Of a DNA stretch of 25,812 nucleotides, positions 1-10,131 are shown one piece after another. The notes under the pieces are model-generated. The model had not been told where the DNA came from. It did no database searches and was given only the letters and a program-made list of their open reading frames with translations. Made by a program: the position numbers and the translations under genes. How positions within the stretch are numbered: the stretch's first letter is position 1; each line of letters begins with the position of its first letter. This stretch comes from Gryganskiella cystojenkinii (taxonomy: Eukaryota; Mortierellomycota; Mortierellomycetes; Mortierellales; Mortierellaceae). The stretch lies in contig JAAAIG010000567.1 in NCBI GenBank assembly GCA_015852425.1, forward strand, positions 1 to 25,812, given 5' to 3'.

Positions 1-1348
1 TGCCTCGTTCATTTCACTTGACTTGTTGCCACCGTGGTACAAAACGTGACTAATGGTGGCAACGTAGGGTCATTGGATGCGACAAAAACATTGGATAAGT
101 TGAGTGGTCAATAGTAATTAAAGCTGCAACATCTTACATGTAGGTTAGTGGGAAAGGGTTGACGCTCCTTACGTGAGCTGTTGACTGGTCAGGAATGAGC
201 CAAGTGTATCTAGCCTTCTTGACAAGTCTCTGGCACTCGTTGGGAGTTCTGCAAGGGAGATCGTTCGTGTAGCAGCTCTTGCAGCTGTGAAAGTGATGGC
301 TTTTATAGTGGTATGGTGGTTGTTGCAGGTCTTGAACAACTGTTGCGAGTAGAGTTTGAGAAGGATTAGACGTGTGTTGAAGCAGAATAACAGTATGTGC
401 GCCTTCCTTATATACTTGAAGAGGGGGGAGGGGGGCTAGTCAATCGACCTATCATTGCAGGAGAGAACACAAATCAGAAGACATCTCACTCATTGGAGAA
501 GAAGCGAGGAGAGAACGTTGTTACGTGGTTGCCAAAAGGTTCATGCAGATAGAGAGATAGAGAAACAAAGAAGGGGACCCCAGAAAAAAGAAGTGCTGCA
601 GAAAGAGGATGGACGAAAGGTGAGGAAAGGGGTGGAACAGAAAAATGAGGGGGAAGCGCCTAAAAAAAGGGAAAAACAAGACGATTAAAAACGTAGACTT
701 GCAGAGAGGGAGAAAAGGGAGGGACTCCAGAAAAAGTAGAGATGCAGGGCGAGAGAAAAACAAGAGTGAGCAAGGAAAAATGATGGGGATGGATGGATGA
801 AGTTTGAGAAAAGAGGATGAATAGAAAAAGGAATCGTAACCCAGGCCAGGACGGGAAGTACGATCGAAGGAATCCTCTCGGGGTATGTCCCCTGAATCGA
901 AGCCATGAAGTCGCTACTGGACGGACCTTTGCTACAACAGCAACTAACTACGTAAAACAAGAGAGCACACCAAAAAAAAGACATTGAGCCAATTTTCCTG
1001 CATTACACAAGGTAATACATAACAAAAAAGCGCCGACGGCCTTTCAAGAAACAAAGGAAGACTCCATCGTCATGACAGGACATATTAGTTCGGCCTCGGC
1101 CCTTTTTCCTTCCGTCTCCTCTTCCTATCATACCATCCTTATACCTTGACGAAGATGGACAATACCTGTGTTCAATTGTCAATCTGTGTTTAACTGGAGG
1201 GTAAGCGAGTGAGGACTAAAAAGTGTGCCTTTTGACTGAAATCCACAACAAACCACGATTGCGTAGAGCGGTCGATGAAGACCAATTTCTTTTTCCTCTT
1301 GCAATTTCCTTGCCTACATCTGAAAAATGAAAAATACCCAGAAGGGGA
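1..1348. other. gene-free stretch
   Basis: I see no coding region with protein-like composition here. The stretch from about 540 to 980 is strongly purine-rich on the + strand, and the open frames in it (for example 455-688) are Lys/Arg/Glu-rich translations of that bias rather than genes. A short G-rich patch lies near 424-435. No tRNA, rRNA or array-like repeat was seen. Confidence 0.6.
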
Positions 1349-2676
1349 TTAGTAACGAAGGCTCCAATGGAGTCCAACCCTCAAAACAGCAGTTTGCAAC
1401 AAAACAAAAAAAAAAACTATCTGTTGTACAACGGTTTCTTGTTGACCGTCATATAGCGATATCAAGCGGACTGAATCACATCTCTGCTGATTGCTGATGA
1501 AAGTTTTTGCAAGGTCGTTCACTAGGTATCGAGAGCCATCCTTCAGCCTGATCTTGATCTGGTCTGTATCTGTCAGCCTGATAACGTGTCCGATTGTTCC
1601 ATGCACAACACCTTGGTCAAAGGCGAGGTCGGACAAGATTTTCTCTGCTTGTTGGTTCTGAGTGATACTGAACCGAACGTCATTACCAAAGAGAGTGATC
1701 ATATCTCGATTTAGTTTGGCACAGCTCGATTTGTCGTGCGCACATGGAATGTCAACATTCTCCTTGCGAATTATGATCTCATTCCGGTTCTTCAAGTTAC
1801 GGTGCCAGAGTTTCTCAAAGACACGGGAATGGCGTATTCCATGACGGTGCGCCGTGAAAATGGTGATGGGCATACCAAGCTGGTTGCAAAAGCTGGAGAT
1901 TGCTCCCCTACGAGTGACATAGGTCCTGGGATCCCCAAAGCAGGTCAGGATGTGCGCCAGGCCCAGGATGCTTCCAGCGAGGAGGGCAGAGTTCTGACGG
2001 TTCTTCCTGATCTGAAGGGTGCTGGATGCTCGAACTGCAAACTCCCCGACTGCTGCTGGACCAATTTTGTACCGGCCCTCATGGATTGCCAGCGTAACAA
2101 GATAATTACACCGCTGGAGGCCGATGACAAGTCTTGGGAGACCTCGACCGTCATAGAGCGTAGTCAATTTGTATTTTCCAGGGTCTTGGGTCATGGGATC
2201 ATAGAGAGGAAGGCCTGTCTTTTGCGGGTCTTGAGAAAGAGGCTCTGCATGAGGGTCGTTTTCACGCATATAACATTCGACTGTAGCAACAAGGAGCGTA
2301 GCGTCACCGGTGATGATAAGAGCGCAAATACTTCGATGCTCTTGCCTGCTTCTAGAGCTTGGAGATGGTCCTCCGACACGACCTCATGAGTGTTTGGTCC
2401 AACGACTGCTGCCAGGTGTGTTGATCGTGGGAGTTCCATGACAACGCTGGCAACTTCCAGGCCAGGTCGGATCAACGAGGGGACAAGAGGACCGTACTGC
2501 GGGAAAGTGAATAAAAGGATTGGAGGAGACCCAGTTAGAGTGCCAGAACTAACCTGGAAAGTCTCAAACTCTGTCAAGGTGCTAAGTGCAACCTTGTGAG
2601 CAATCCGAGATACCAGCCTCCGGACAAGTAGCGGATTTACAGCTTGAGGCCTATGCTGTTGCTGTAGTGTTTCTAA
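1349..2676 (-). pseudogene. decayed mobile-element-like ORF (weak Helitron/PIF1-like resemblance)
   Basis: I do not recognise this gene with certainty. Two overlapping minus-strand frames look like one protein. The upstream frame (2676 to about 2330) reads through LVPSLIRPGLEVASVVMELP. The downstream frame (about 2330 to 1349) continues with ALIITGDATLLVATVE, so one base appears to be missing near 2320-2345. A possible 57-nt intron (2497-2553; GTTAGT donor, CTAAC branch-like site, CCGCAG acceptor) lies near the start; its length is a multiple of three and it has no stop, so it may instead be coding. Around 1770-1930 the text NQLGMPITIFTAH loosely recalls the end of a Helitron-like N-terminal domain. 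Around 1530-1640, FDQGVVHGTIGHVIRL resembles the 'GLVNGT.G.V' strand pair of PIF1-type helicases. No Walker A motif is present, so any helicase is incomplete. No in-frame ATG opens the upstream part. I infer a truncated transposon remnant. Confidence 0.4.
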
Positions 2677-2691
2677 CTAACATTTTAAACT

Positions 2692-2909
2692 GCGGTTAAC
2701 CAGTTAACCGACGTGTTTGTTGACCGAACCACGTACTGATATCCATCACCGGTCAGTTCAGGCAGGCTTTTTGACCAATTTAGACCAGTCGAATTCCTGA
2801 TCATTGCGTACATTCGACTTGAATATCTGCGATTTCGGTCATGACAGGTCAAACGTCGGTCACTGGTTAACCCAGTCAAGCTCATTTAACCCATTAACCT
2901 AACCGCTTG
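2692..2909. repeat. MITE-like inverted-repeat element
   Basis: The sequence GGTTAACCAGTTAACCGACG begins at 2694, and its near-exact inverse (ending ACTGGTTAACC) lies at 2853-2872, about 138 bp apart, with a single indel/substitution between arms. Further GGTTAA-type blocks extend outwards on both sides (to CTAACCGC at about 2907). There is no coding capacity. This fits a small non-autonomous element or a palindromic regulatory repeat. No target-site duplication was identified. Confidence 0.45.
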
Positions 2910-3800
2910 TTGTTGTTTTTGTTGGTGCGGTTGCTGGTGCGTAACAACGCGAATTTCCAAGTGGTCCAGTGCTGAGAGCGCTGAAAGTGAATTGTTCTCG
3001 GGCGTGGTTGGTGATGATGATGCTGTCGTTGCTGGGGCCTGTTCGGGAGTCGGGCGGCGGCTGTCTGTATAATCTCTTCAGGTAGTGGCATGACTAGCAA
3101 CATACGCTTCACTGTCGATGGTGGTGTGTATTTTTCGTAATGGTTTCTTGATCGTTGGTGATGCATCACAGCAGAGCATATAGGACAGACGCGACCACGC
3201 CTGGTGGCTCCTTTGTCTATTGGTGTGAACTGGAGGTGTCCAGGTACTTTGAATCATGTAGAGTAACCAGGGATTTCTACATACGAGAGTGTAGGAGAGT
3301 TGGCTAACGCGCAGCGAGTTGGCATTTGGACATACTGTAAAAGTCTTACGAGATGAGCCGGCTATGACCCTTCTCGTCTTGGTCTGTGGTTCAGGATCTT
3401 AGGTTCTTGGGAGAGTCGTGATGCTTTGAAGATAAGGAGAGAGGTGTTCATGACTGTGGTAGACTCTGAGGTCAAACGTTCTGGGGCGGTGAGTAGGAAG
3501 AGGAGAATGAAGAGTGGAGAAGAGGAGGTAAATTTATTGATTTTTGTCACCTTTTTTTTGCGCAGCGTGAATTGATCAAACATGCTGTGGTATGGGGATG
3601 ATGTGAGGCGATGATCTCAGGCAACAGAGAGAATTACAAAGTGAGAAAATGAGGTGTGTGAAAAAATGTAGTAAAAATTGGAGTCTTCTTTTCACAGTAC
3701 AACATTGCCTCTACTTCGTCTCTGTCGCGTCGAATAGAGTCCACGAATCCGATATCGTCAATTCGGTCACAATTCACCCCGATCGGACTGACTGCCAAAA
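2910..3800. other. gene-free stretch
   Basis: No convincing gene. The minus-strand frame at 2894-3169 is rich in His, Gln and Arg and is not recognisable. Other frames here are short and biased. The stretch separates the decayed mobile element from the F-box duplication. Confidence 0.5.
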
Positions 3801-3943
3801 ACACAGTCCCCGTCTGCGCCGCCATAGCAAACTGTGTTGTGGAGAGTATCCTTTTCTTTGCTGCTGCTCAGTGCTCACAAAGAAGTGTATTGCAGGCGAT
3901 ACTGGCGCTGGGAACCTAACCACGCCTCCTCTTTTGATTGACC

Positions 3944-3983
3944 TTTAAATACCGTCGTCGCTCTCTCTCACACACTTTCCCGC
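3944..3983 (+). promoter_or_regulatory. conserved F-box promoter block, copy 1
   Basis: TTTAAATA (3944-3951) followed by a CT-rich run and TTTCCCGC (3976-3983), about 115-150 nt before the F-box ATG. The same arrangement precedes copy 2. TTTAAATA could serve as a TATA-like element, and TTTCCCGC matches the E2F-type core; both assignments are inference. Confidence 0.35.
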
Positions 3984-4095
3984 CTTTTACTGTTCGTATG
4001 CCTCCAGTCGTCTCCTCCTCCCAATTCTCCACGCCGAATTCTTTACGCTTCCGATCTTCCCACTCTCCTCCCTCCCCTTCATCTAAGAAAGAGAC

Positions 4096-6660
4096 ATGCA
4101 CAACATCAACATTTTTGAGCTCCCTCACCTCCTGGAGAATATCTGCCAACACCTCACCCTGACCGAGATCCGCCAATGTTGTCGCGTCAGCAAGGACTGG
4201 CAATCCTTTTTCCGCTCCCAAGATGGGTGTAAGGTCATTCTCTCCTCCGACTTTGTTTTCACCTCAGATCCTTTTCATTACAGCCGAATTTTGCACCACC
4301 TGTACATCCCCCATTACCACCAACGCTACTACCAGTATCCCAGGAGCAGAAACAACAACCATTTCAAGTATTATTTCTACTGCAGTGACCCTATCATCAT
4401 GCGCAACTATAACTTCGAACAACAACAACTCCAACATCAAGATGAAATCCTCGAGTATGCGGATCGTATCCGCTCTCTCAAGCTAGAATCAGGTGGCTGT
4501 CAGGGTGATCTCCATCAAAACAGAATCCAGTTTCTGATCAGATCCAGGTGTCGCGGACTCAAGGATCTGACTGTATGCATAGAAAGTCGCGATCGGTTTA
4601 TTCGAAATGACTGGGGCATGCTCCCAGAAGATGACGTCGAACCTTGGACACCGCCTGAGCTCGTATCGGAACCAGATCCGGGACCGCCCACGGCTTTTCA
4701 AGGAGAATGTCGACTCTTACAGCTGCTTTTGAGGCAACAGATCCGAGGGTCACTTACTCAGCTCGACCTTACGATAAGGTTCCGTTATAACGGGTGGGCG
4801 GGAGATACCCCTGTGAAGAATTTTAAACACTTGATCCAGGTCTTGACACCGCTGTTTCCCTCTTCCAGCATCGACGACGACGACGACAACAACAACGACG
4901 ATAGACCTCTAAGAAACCTAAAGTGTCTCCGACTCGGGTATTTTCAGCCTCCTGTCTGGCACTCTTCTCTTCCGATTTCTCCCTGCGTGCTACAGGACCT
5001 GTTACAAAATTTACCTCCGGGCTTACTAGATTTCGAATGGAAGGGCAGAATCCGCTCGATACTTCGTGACGCTGCTGGACAGCAGCTACAGCATGAGCAG
5101 CAAGAAGGCAACAATCAGAAGCGATTGCGTCCCTTAAAGCTACGTCGCCTTTGCCTCTCCGAATGTGATTTCACCGGTGCCGAAGTCAGTGTGTTGATTC
5201 CTCTCATCCGATCCTGTGTTCACTTGGAAGAAATCCATCTACCCGCAGTCGAAAAACGGTTGGCCCGGACCGTAATTGGTAGTCTGATCGAATCATGCCC
5301 GAAACTTTGCTCCTTTGAGTTTGGCTCCGAGAGATTTTGGACCGGGACCTGGACCTCTTCTCCCGTCGTGATGCTCCTCCAGGCCTATATTTCCTCAATA
5401 CGGGAGATCGTCCTGGTCCATGGCAGCCTTCAAATCATGAACGACCTGTTTGTTGTGTCACGCTTAACGCCTTCCACACACCGATCCTCGCTTCCAGTAC
5501 CACTTGAATCACCTACACTCAATACCCCTGGTTCTTTTGCAAGACTGGAGAAACTGGTGGTGACCTATCCAAATTACCTGACCAGTCAACATTTTTTACC
5601 AATTGTCGAATCTTGTCCCGAACTCAAGGTTCTTCAGTTTAAGGCATCCAACATTGATCGCCCACGGGATCAAGGTCTTTGGCTTTCAGATCTAATCTCC
5701 AACACAGCAAATTGGATCTGTGATCGGTTGGAGGTCCTCGAGATCCCGATCCGAGATAATCTCTTCTTGGCGCGGAACTGGACCCAACTCGGTCGCAGGG
5801 AACGTCAAGCCGAGAACAAGAAATGGCGAGCTAAATTTCAAGCCCTCGTTCAGTTCCACGATCGTCGGTTATCGAGGTTGTCTTCAAGCCTAAAAGACTT
5901 GCGACTGCATTGGAACCAGGAAGGAGAATGGAAACACGTGATGGTGCAGCAGCATGATCGAGGAAACTCTCAAGAACAAGATCACAGAATCCACCCTGAA
6001 TACTGTTCCAAGAATCGTTGTTGGGACGAAAAAACGGTCGAGTGGGATCTCCCGGGGTCCGCCGCGAGAGTCCCACCTTTTGAATCTCGGACACCTTGGT
6101 ACTTGAATGCACATAGGCTTTCAAGGGACCGTGTAGAAGAGATCATGTTCGGGTTCCCCTGGTTAACTCGTTATCAGCTTCAATGGATGGGCCTCCTCCA
6201 TCATTGGCCATTAGCACATCAAGTCCGGATCAAGACCTTGACGGACGAACAAGCACGATCGAGCTCAAATCCGACTGTGCGGGTCCATTACGCGGACGAG
6301 CAGTCGTCGTTGTCCCCTACCAACGCTCGCTTAGGATCCTATCCACAACGGTGCTATCGCGCTGTCGCTTTCTCGGTCGTTATGGATCTTTTTTGGACAG
6401 ATAAAGATTATAGAGAAGATGCCACGGACGCGAGATTGAATGGCGATGAACCTGCTAGAAGTGAGCTTCGGGAGGATGAAGAGTACGATTACGATTTCGT
6501 CCATGGCTTTTGGAAGGATGCGCATGATGGTGACGGTCAGGGACCAGCATGGATCTCGAGTTGGAAAAAGTACAAGCGGTTCGGAGCCATCCATCATCGG
6601 AAATCCTTTCAAAGTCGATTCGCTATCAAAGGACGAATGGAAATAAAGGGGAACAAATAG
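4096..6660 (+). CDS. F-box / leucine-rich-repeat-like protein, copy 1 (intact)
   Basis: Encodes 854 aa without introns. Residues about 3-45 form an F-box (INIFELPHLLENICQHL, then LTEIRQCCRVSKDW with the conserved Trp), which in this family binds Skp1 and makes the protein a likely substrate adaptor of an SCF ubiquitin ligase. The middle has irregular Leu-rich segments (for example LKLRRLCLSECDFTGAEV) typical of divergent fungal F-box LRR proteins, interrupted by an Asp/Asn run near residue 260 and a Gln-rich stretch near 335. The C-terminus is acidic (REDEEYDYDF) and then basic. The start is chosen because the F-box begins immediately after this ATG and the same ATG is kept in copy 2. The substrate is unknown. 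F-box identity rests on motif and layout; LRR assignment is less certain. Confidence 0.85.
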   Translation: MHNINIFELPHLLENICQHLTLTEIRQCCRVSKDWQSFFRSQDGCKVILSSDFVFTSDPFHYSRILHHLYIPHYHQRYYQYPRSRNNNHFKYYFYCSDPIIMRNYNFEQQQLQHQDEILEYADRIRSLKLESGGCQGDLHQNRIQFLIRSRCRGLKDLTVCIESRDRFIRNDWGMLPEDDVEPWTPPELVSEPDPGPPTAFQGECRLLQLLLRQQIRGSLTQLDLTIRFRYNGWAGDTPVKNFKHLIQVLTPLFPSSSIDDDDDNNNDDRPLRNLKCLRLGYFQPPVWHSSLPISPCVLQDLLQNLPPGLLDFEWKGRIRSILRDAAGQQLQHEQQEGNNQKRLRPLKLRRLCLSECDFTGAEVSVLIPLIRSCVHLEEIHLPAVEKRLARTVIGSLIESCPKLCSFEFGSERFWTGTWTSSPVVMLLQAYISSIREIVLVHGSLQIMNDLFVVSRLTPSTHRSSLPVPLESPTLNTPGSFARLEKLVVTYPNYLTSQHFLPIVESCPELKVLQFKASNIDRPRDQGLWLSDLISNTANWICDRLEVLEIPIRDNLFLARNWTQLGRRERQAENKKWRAKFQALVQFHDRRLSRLSSSLKDLRLHWNQEGEWKHVMVQQHDRGNSQEQDHRIHPEYCSKNRCWDEKTVEWDLPGSAARVPPFESRTPWYLNAHRLSRDRVEEIMFGFPWLTRYQLQWMGLLHHWPLAHQVRIKTLTDEQARSSSNPTVRVHYADEQSSLSPTNARLGSYPQRCYRAVAFSVVMDLFWTDKDYREDATDARLNGDEPARSELREDEEYDYDFVHGFWKDAHDGDGQGPAWISSWKKYKRFGAIHHRKSFQSRFAIKGRMEIKGNK

Positions 6661-6713
6661 CCCATAATAAACTCGAACAGAACAATCCTCGCCACCAAGC
6701 CAAATAATAGCCT
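6661..6713. other. spacer between duplicated units
   Basis: About 50 bp after the copy 1 stop codon with no counterpart after copy 2. It separates the two duplicated units. Confidence 0.5.
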
Positions 6714-6877
6714 ACTGTTCCCCAGTCTGCGCCGCCAAACCAAATTGTGCTGTGGCGAATCCAAGAGAGCATTCCTTTTTTTTTTGGCTGCTGCTGCTCA
6801 CAAAGAAGCAGATCCAAACTTTGTTGCAGGCGATGCTGAGACTGGGAACAAAACCACGCCTCCTCTTTTAATTGACC

Positions 6878-6917
6878 TTTAAATACCGTCGTCGCTTTCT
6901 CTCACACACTTTCCCGC
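6878..6917 (+). promoter_or_regulatory. conserved F-box promoter block, copy 2
   Basis: TTTAAATA (6878-6885) and TTTCCCGC (6910-6917) are preserved at the same spacing as in copy 1, within an otherwise closely matching leader. Conservation may reflect only recent duplication. Confidence 0.35.
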
Positions 6918-7022
6918 CTTTTACTCGTGTGCCTCCAGTCGTCTCCTACCCCCAATTCTCCACACCGAATCCTTTACGCTTCCAATCTTCCCACTCTCCC
7001 TCCCCTTCAATCAAAAAGAGAT

Positions 7023-9595
7023 ATGCACAATATCAACATTTTTGAGCTCCCTCATCTCCTGGACAATATCTGCGAATTCCTCACCCTGACCGAGATCCGC
7101 CAATGTCGTCAAGTCAACAAGGACTGGCAATTCCTTTTCCAATCCCAAGACGGATGTAATGTTGTTCTCTCCTCCGATCTCGTTTTCCCTCCAGATCCTT
7201 TTCATAATCAAAACAGAAGAATACGCTACCTGCTCATCCCCCATCACCACCAACACTACTACCAGTATCCCAGGAGCAGAAACAACAACCAACTCAAGTA
7301 TTATTTCTATCACCACGACAATGTCAGCAACCTCGAACAACAACGACTCCAACATCAAGATGAAATCCTCGAGTATGCGGATCGTATCCGGTCTCTCAAG
7401 TTAGAATCAGGTGGCCGCCGGGGTGATCCCCATCACAACAGAACCCAGTTTCTGATCGGATCTAGGTGTCGCAGACTCAAGGATCTGACTGTATGCCTTG
7501 ACAGTCGCGATTGGTTTAATCAAATTGGCTGGGGCATGCTCCAAGAAGATGGCGTCGAACCTTGGACACTATCCGAGTCTGTATCGGAACCGAAACTGGA
7601 ACCACCCACGCCTTTTCAAGAGGAATGTCGACTCTTACAGCTGTTCTTGAAGCAACAGATCCGAGGATCTCTTACACAGCTCGACCTTACGATAATGTTT
7701 CGTGATAATGGGTGGACGGGAGAAACCCCTGTGAAGAACTTTAAACACCTGATCCAAGTCTTGACACCGTTGTTTCCCTCTTCCAGTGACGACTACGACG
7801 ATGATAGACCTCTAAGAAACCTGAAGAGTCTCCGACTCGGGTATCGATTTCCCATGCGTAATCTTCCGATTTCTTCTTGCGTACTACAGGACCTGTTACA
7901 AAATTTACCTCCGGGCTTACTGGATTTCGAATGGAAGGGCACAGTCCAGTTGATGCATGGTGATGTTACTGGACAGCAACTACAGCGACAACAGCAACAG
8001 CAGGAGCAGCAAGAAGGCAACAATCAGAAGCGATTGCGCCCCTTAAAGCTACGTCGCCTTTGCCTCTCCGAATGTGATTTCACCGGTGCCGAAGTCAGCA
8101 TGCTGATTCCCTGATCCGATCCTGTCCTCACTTGGAAGAAATCCACTTGCCTGCAGTTGAAAAATCGTTGGCCCGGACGGTGGTGGGCAGTGTCATCGAA
8201 TCATGCCCGAGACTTTGCTCCTTTGGGTTTGGCTCCGAGCAATTTTGGACCGGGACCTGGACCTCTTCTCTCGTCGTGATGCTCCTCCGGGCCTATATTT
8301 CCTCAATACGAGAGATCGTCCTGCTCCATCGATCAGAGGATGATAGCTTTCAAATCATGAATGACTTGTTTGTTGCCTCCCGCTTAACGCCTTCCTCACA
8401 CCGATCCTCGATTCTGGCACCACTTGCATCACCTACGCTCAACACTCCTGGTTCTTTTGCAAGACTGGAGAAACTGGTCGTTACCTATCCAGATTGGCTG
8501 ACCAGTCAACAATTTTTACCTATTGTCGAATCCTGTTCCGAACTCAAGGTCCTTCAGTTTAAGGCATCCCGATTTAATTACCCACGGCATCAAGGTTTTT
8601 GGCTTTCAGATCTAATCTCCAACAAAGTAAACTGGGTCTGTGATCAGTTGGAGGTCCTGGAAGTCTCGATCCGCGATAATCTCTTCTTGGCGCGGAACTG
8701 GACCCAACTCGGTCGCAGGGAACGTCAAGCCGAGAACAAGAAATGGCGAACTAAATTTCAAGCCCTCGTCCAGTTTCACGATCGTCGGTTGTCGAGGTTG
8801 TCCTCAAGCCTAAAAGACTTGCGCTTGCATTGGAACCAGGAAGGAGAATGGAAACACGCGATGGTACAGCAGCATGATCGAGGGAACAACTCTCAAGAAC
8901 AAGAACATGGAGAACATAGAATCTGTCCTGGATACTGCTCCGAGAATTGTTGTTGGGACGAAAGAACAGCCGATTGGGATCTTCCTCGGCTCAGTGTGAG
9001 GGGGAGGGATCTTCCGGGGCGCGACCGGTGTTGGCTCCCGTCTTTTGAATCCCGGACGCCTTGGTACTTGAATTCTCATAGACTTTCAAGGGACCGCGTA
9101 GAAGAGATCATGTCTGTGCTCCCCTGGTTAACACGTTCCCAGCTTCAATGGATGGGCCTACTCCACTATTGGCCATCAGCGCGTCAAGTCCGGATCAAGA
9201 CCTTGACGGACGAACAAGCACGATCGAGCTCAAATCCGACTGTGCGAGTCTATTATGCGGATGAGAAGTCGTCATTGTCCCTTACCAACGGTCGCTTAGG
9301 ATTATATCCAAAACGTCACTTTCGTGCTGTCGTTTTTTTGGTCGCCATGGATCGTTTTTGGACAGAAGAAGATTTTAGAAAAGATGCCGCGGACGCGAGA
9401 TTGAATGGCGATGAACCTGCTAGAAGTGAGCTTCGTGAGGATGAAGAGTACGATTACGATTTCGTCCATGGCTTTTGGAATGATTCGCATGATGGTGACG
9501 GTCAGGGACCGGAATGGATCTCGAGCTGGAAGAAGTACAAGCGGTTCGGGGTGATCCATCATAGAACATCCTTCAGAGGTCGACAACGGACATAG
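7023..9595 (+). pseudogene. F-box / leucine-rich-repeat-like protein, copy 2 (frameshifted)
   Basis: Paralogue of the preceding gene. The first open part (7023-8114) encodes 363 residues with the F-box (INIFELPHLLDNICEFL) and the first Leu-rich half, and ends at a TGA. The remaining part continues in another frame (to 9595, from about 8115). At the break copy 1 reads CCTCTCATCCG and copy 2 reads CCCTGATCCG, one base shorter. No splice sites could bridge it. The 3' part is otherwise uninterrupted for about 490 codons and stays close to copy 1, so the break is recent or a sequencing error. If real, the product is an F-box protein lacking its C-terminal half, which might still bind Skp1. The in-frame ATG at 6927 is rejected as start because it lies in the conserved leader. 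Confidence 0.8.
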
Positions 9596-9822
9596 TCGAA
9601 AGGGTAAAGAAAAATAAAAAAATAATGGACAACCTTTAGCTGATCATCAAAAATTGGTGGCAGATTAGGAGATGCCTCCCCTTGAAACAGGCCTCTGAGC
9701 CAGTGCAAAATCTTGGAAGAATAATGCTTTGCCCATATTTCTTCGCTTTTCTTCACTTCTCATTTTACCCCTCTCTTGTCCATGTTGCACTTGCTCAAAC
9801 GCACAACAGCCACAGAGCTCAC

Positions 9823-10131
9823 CAAGAGCCTGCTACTCCAACCTTCTGCTACTCCCTCCGATGACCACCACCACGGACATCATCCCTCACCTCTAGAGCT
9901 CATCGAGCTCGTGACCATCAGCTTTTCGTATCTGCCCTACTCCACGGTTAAGTCTTTCCTTGCACTGCACGGGTAACCCTTCAATGGTCTAGAGTCGCCA
10001 GTCGGTTTCTCCACCGACACCTCGTCCTGGGTGTGAATTTGAAATCCTCTTCTAGGTCCACAACCTCTCTTCGATCAAGACTCCCCCCCTCGCCACTGAA
10101 CTCTCCACTCTCCTTGCACCCCTGTTCCTGA
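9823..10131 (+). pseudogene. degraded F-box gene fragment
   Basis: A short frame at about 9870-9975 reads PLELIELVTISFSYLPYS and then VKSFLALHG before a stop. The continuation is in another frame from 9973 (VTLQWSRVASRFLHRHL), open to a stop at 10129-10131. Together these resemble the N-terminal F-box of fungal proteins (P-L-E-L..., L-P..., then Trp-x-x-V). The first helix is kept, but a frameshift breaks the second half and no LRR region follows clearly. It lies directly after the two larger F-box genes but is not a close copy of either. I infer the relic of an older F-box paralogue. Confidence 0.45.

Larger units (their letters stand above)
3802..6660 (+). repeat. tandem duplication, unit 1
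   Basis: Unit 1 of a direct tandem duplication. It starts near the shared GTCTGCGCCGCC and includes a promoter block, 5' leader and the complete F-box gene. Start codons of the two units are 2927 bp apart. Homology is obvious by eye through promoter, leader and coding sequence, and is lost after the stop codons. Confidence 0.85.
6714..9595 (+). repeat. tandem duplication, unit 2
   Basis: Second unit of the duplication, with promoter block, leader and F-box coding sequence matching unit 1. Differences include a longer T-run in the upstream region (6776-6786), indels in the low-complexity Asp and Gln segments, a larger insertion around 8985-9040, and a one-base deletion near 8112. Confidence 0.85.

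Noticed and set aside
1736..2389. 217-codon + strand open frame
   Set aside because: It is antisense to the decayed minus-strand ORF, whose composition and motif-like segments are more protein-like; no family is recognisable in the + frame.
6927..7022. Upstream in-frame start for F-box copy 2
   Set aside because: The sequence is the 5' leader shared with copy 1, where no such start exists; the F-box begins at the ATG at 7023.
8090..8140. Intron explaining the F-box copy 2 break
   Set aside because: No GT...AG pair fits, and direct comparison with copy 1 shows a simple one-base deletion.
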